Assembly (NCBI GenBank): GCA_041648755.1
Contig: JBAZOJ010000177.1
Location: forward strand, 1 to 7,887
Direction: 5' to 3'
Length of the DNA stretch: 7,887 bases
Source of the DNA: JBAZOJ01 sp041648755
GTDB lineage: Bacteria > Planctomycetota > B143-G9
Of the stretch, positions 5,522 through 7,887 are shown piece by piece; positions within the stretch are counted from its first letter, which is position 1, and every line of letters starts with the position of its first letter. The notes beneath the pieces are model-generated. The model was given only the letters and a program-made list of their open reading frames with translations. It was not told the DNA's origin and searched no databases. The position numbers and the translations under genes are program-made.

Positions 5522-7887
5522 CATCGCACGTCAACACCATCGCCAGCCGCCTGAGCCTCCGCCCACCCCAGCGGGACTCGCTGGAAATCCTCGCACGACT
5601 CTGCGAAATCCTGACGCTGAAGAAAGACGCGGATGTAGCGCAAGAACTGAGGATCGTGCAGTCCGAATACCCCACCGTATCCGACTTCGAGCGCGATTTC
5701 CCGTCACTGTGCTTTGCCCTTGCGACAGGCGTTGGCAAGACAAGGCTCATGGGCGCTTCCATCGCCTATCTTTTCAAGGCCAAGGGCATCAGACATTTCT
5801 TCGTCCTTGCCCCGAACCTGACAATCTACGACAAGTTGATTGCTGACTTCACTCCGAACACGCCCAAGTACGTCTTCCAGGGCATCTCCGACTTTGCAGT
5901 GGACCCGCCCGAGATCATTACAGGCGACAACTACGAGACCGGTCGCGCCATTCGGGGCGGTCACTTGTTCGAGGCGAATGTCCACGTCAACATCTTCAAC
6001 ATTTCCAAAATCACCAGCACTGAGACGCCCAAAGGTGCCATCAAGTCCAATATTCCACGCTTCCGGCGGCTCCATGAGTATATTGGGGAGAGCTACTTCG
6101 AGTACCTCTCAAAGCTCGACGACCTTGTACTCCTGATGGACGAGTCCCATCGGTACCGGGCATCCGCCGGGATGAAGGCGATAAGCGAACTGAAGCCGAT
6201 TCTTGGCCTAGAGCTTACTGCCACCCCGCAGGTTGAACTTGGCGGCAGGCAGCAGCCCTTCCGGAACGTGATCTACGCTTACCCATTGTCGAGCGCTATG
6301 GCAGACGGGTTCGTCAAGGAACCGGCCGTCGCAACCCGCGAGAACTTCATCGTCGGCAACTACGATGCTACAGGTTTGGAACGCGTGAAGTTGGAAGATG
6401 GCATCCGCATCCACGAGAAGACCAAAGTCGAGTTGGAGGTCTTCGCCCGCGAGAACGGCAAGCCTATTGTGAAGCCATTTATGCTCGTGGTCGCGCGCGA
6501 TACTGCCCATGCTGACGCCTTAATGAGGGCAATCGAGGACGTGTCATTCTTCGAAGGTCGCTACAAGGGCAAGGTGATCCAGGTCCACTCAAAGCAGACC
6601 GGAGAGGAACGGGACGAAACCGTCGAGCAACTCATCAGCGTGGAAAAGTCGGAAAATCCTACGGAAATCGTGATTCACGTGAACATGCTCAAGGAGGGTT
6701 GGGACGTCACCAACCTTTACACTATAGTCCCGCTTAGGGCCGCCAACTCGAAGACCCTTGTCGAGCAGTCAATTGGGCGCGGATTGCGGCTGCCCTACGG
6801 CAAACGAACCGGCGTAGCCGAAGTGGATCGGCTGACCATCGTCTCCCACGACAAGTTCCAGGAGATTGTTGACTACGCCAACAGCCCCGACTCGATCGTC
6901 CGGGGAGGAATGAAGATCGTGTTCGTCACGGACGAGCGGTCCCGGGTCGTCACCGTCGAGCCTACGATCATGCAGCGCATCCAACCTTCCCCAACCGTCC
7001 CGGGCGCTGGCGAGGCCAAAGTCGTACAGCCTGAACTGCTGTTTGACAATCCCCGGAAGCAGGAGGCAGCCAAGGCGACAATGGATGTTATCAGCAAGTT
7101 CGAGCGACTTCCCCGCTCCGCTGACCTTATGCGGCCGGAGATTAAGAGCCAAATTGTCGAGGAAGTGCGGAAACTGATCACCCCGTCGCAGCAGGAGCTC
7201 GAGGGCATCGGCGAACCACTTGACTTGGACGATATAGTGGCAAAGACGATCGCAAAGCGCAATGAGCTATCCATTGATGTCCCCCGCATCATAATCCAGC
7301 CCGTCGGAAATGTCACGCGCGGGTTCCGGCAATTCGACCTGGATCTATCCGGCGTGCGACTCCTGCCGGTGGATAATGAGATCCTGATACAGGAATTGCA
7401 CCGGCGCGAGCAGTACCACCTGATGAGCGGCACAGGCATCGTCAAAGAGGCAAAGCCTGAAGACTACCTCGTGCGCGGCCTAATGGAGTTTGACGATATC
7501 TGCTACGACGACCACTCGGAACTCCTCTACACGCTGGCTGGCCAGGTTGTTGCGCACCTGCGTTCATACTTGAAGGACGAGGGCGAAGTAGAGAACGTGC
7601 TCCAGTACCACCAGAAGACGCTGGTGAACCTCATCCACTCCCAGATGCAGGATCACTTCGAGGAAAATGCGGCCTCTTACGAGGCCTACGTCAGCAAGGG
7701 CTTTGTGACACTGCAGGTCACCAACTATACCGCGCCTGCGGGCGAGACCGAACGCGATTTCCGTGCTCCGGTTACGGACAAGCAGGACATCCGTAAGATG
7801 CTCTTCGCCGGGTTTAGCAAGTGCCTCTATCGCATCCAGAAGTTCGATTCGGATACGGAACGCCGCTTCGCAGTCATTGTCGAAAAC
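5518..7887 (+). CDS. res: Type III Res-like DEAD/DEAH helicase-restriction subunit (3' partial)
   Basis: The frame runs open from the ATG at 5518 to the right edge, giving 790 residues with no stop. I see a superfamily 2 helicase core: Walker A ATGVGKT (69-75), motif II DESH (208-211), motif III LTATP (233-237), motif V VNMLKEGWDV (388-397) and motif VI EQSIGRGLRLP (416-426). The middle region is helical and charged. The visible end holds FDSDTERRFA (776-785), a stretch that in type III Res proteins lies shortly before the PD-(D/E)xK nuclease domain. Known Res subunits are about 950-1000 residues, so the nuclease should lie just beyond the window and is not seen. Res works in complex with Mod, using ATP hydrolysis to communicate along DNA before cleaving unmodified DNA. 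The overlap with mod (ATG within ATGA) and its own Shine-Dalgarno mean coupled translation. A helicase without a nuclease cannot be excluded from this window. Confidence 0.9.
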   Translation, partial: MTSHVNTIASRLSLRPPQRDSLEILARLCEILTLKKDADVAQELRIVQSEYPTVSDFERDFPSLCFALATGVGKTRLMGASIAYLFKAKGIRHFFVLAPNLTIYDKLIADFTPNTPKYVFQGISDFAVDPPEIITGDNYETGRAIRGGHLFEANVHVNIFNISKITSTETPKGAIKSNIPRFRRLHEYIGESYFEYLSKLDDLVLLMDESHRYRASAGMKAISELKPILGLELTATPQVELGGRQQPFRNVIYAYPLSSAMADGFVKEPAVATRENFIVGNYDATGLERVKLEDGIRIHEKTKVELEVFARENGKPIVKPFMLVVARDTAHADALMRAIEDVSFFEGRYKGKVIQVHSKQTGEERDETVEQLISVEKSENPTEIVIHVNMLKEGWDVTNLYTIVPLRAANSKTLVEQSIGRGLRLPYGKRTGVAEVDRLTIVSHDKFQEIVDYANSPDSIVRGGMKIVFVTDERSRVVTVEPTIMQRIQPSPTVPGAGEAKVVQPELLFDNPRKQEAAKATMDVISKFERLPRSADLMRPEIKSQIVEEVRKLITPSQQELEGIGEPLDLDDIVAKTIAKRNELSIDVPRIIIQPVGNVTRGFRQFDLDLSGVRLLPVDNEILIQELHRREQYHLMSGTGIVKEAKPEDYLVRGLMEFDDICYDDHSELLYTLAGQVVAHLRSYLKDEGEVENVLQYHQKTLVNLIHSQMQDHFEENAASYEAYVSKGFVTLQVTNYTAPAGETERDFRAPVTDKQDIRKMLFAGFSKCLYRIQKFDSDTERRFAVIVEN

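Noticed and set aside
5322..5846. Plus-strand 174-codon frame across the Mod-Res junction
   Set aside because: It overlaps both genes out of frame and has an Arg/Pro/Ser-rich shadow composition. The ATGA overlap of Mod and Res explains the junction.
6873..7445. Minus-strand 190-codon open frame opposite the Res gene
   Set aside because: It has a serine/arginine-rich, low-complexity composition typical of an antisense shadow, and Res coding is continuous here.

Overview
The window shows one block of six genes, all read on the + strand, with almost no space between them and no rRNA, tRNA, transposase or CRISPR array. Gene content is that of a bacterial anti-phage defence island. The organism cannot be named from this sequence. 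Hand counts over a few 60-base lines give a GC content mostly of 50-60 %, and every gene starts at an ATG behind a purine-rich Shine-Dalgarno sequence, so a mid-GC bacterium is likely.

Layout, left to right: (1) the last ~124 codons of a large SNF2-type helicase, cut by the left edge (to 376); (2) a 43-bp gap holding a 13-codon mini-ORF; (3) a SIR2-family protein, a predicted NAD+-consuming effector (420-1625); (4) a HerA/FtsK-like hexameric ATPase (1627-3561); (5) a 70-residue KTSC-domain protein whose start overlaps the HerA stop by 4 bp (3558-3770); (6) a 35-bp gap with a perfect 12-bp palindrome; (7) a beta-class N6-adenine DNA methyltransferase of the type III Mod kind (3806-5521); (8) a type III Res-like DEAD/DEAH helicase-restriction subunit overlapping the methyltransferase by 4 bp and cut by the right edge just before its expected nuclease domain (5518-7887).

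How they may work together: Mod and Res look like a modification-dependent type III-like restriction pair, and the SNF2 helicase is a plausible third member of that cassette. SIR2 plus HerA is a known two-gene defence system in which infection triggers NAD+ loss. Here SIR2-HerA, together with the small KTSC gene, sits between the helicase and the methyltransferase. Either a SIR2-HerA(-KTSC) module has been inserted into an SNF2-Mod-Res cassette, or the whole is one layered system in which restriction is backed by abortive NAD+ depletion. The second reading is inference. The most unusual points are the composite architecture, the KTSC gene translationally coupled to HerA, and the small leftovers at the two junctions (the mini-ORF and the palindrome).
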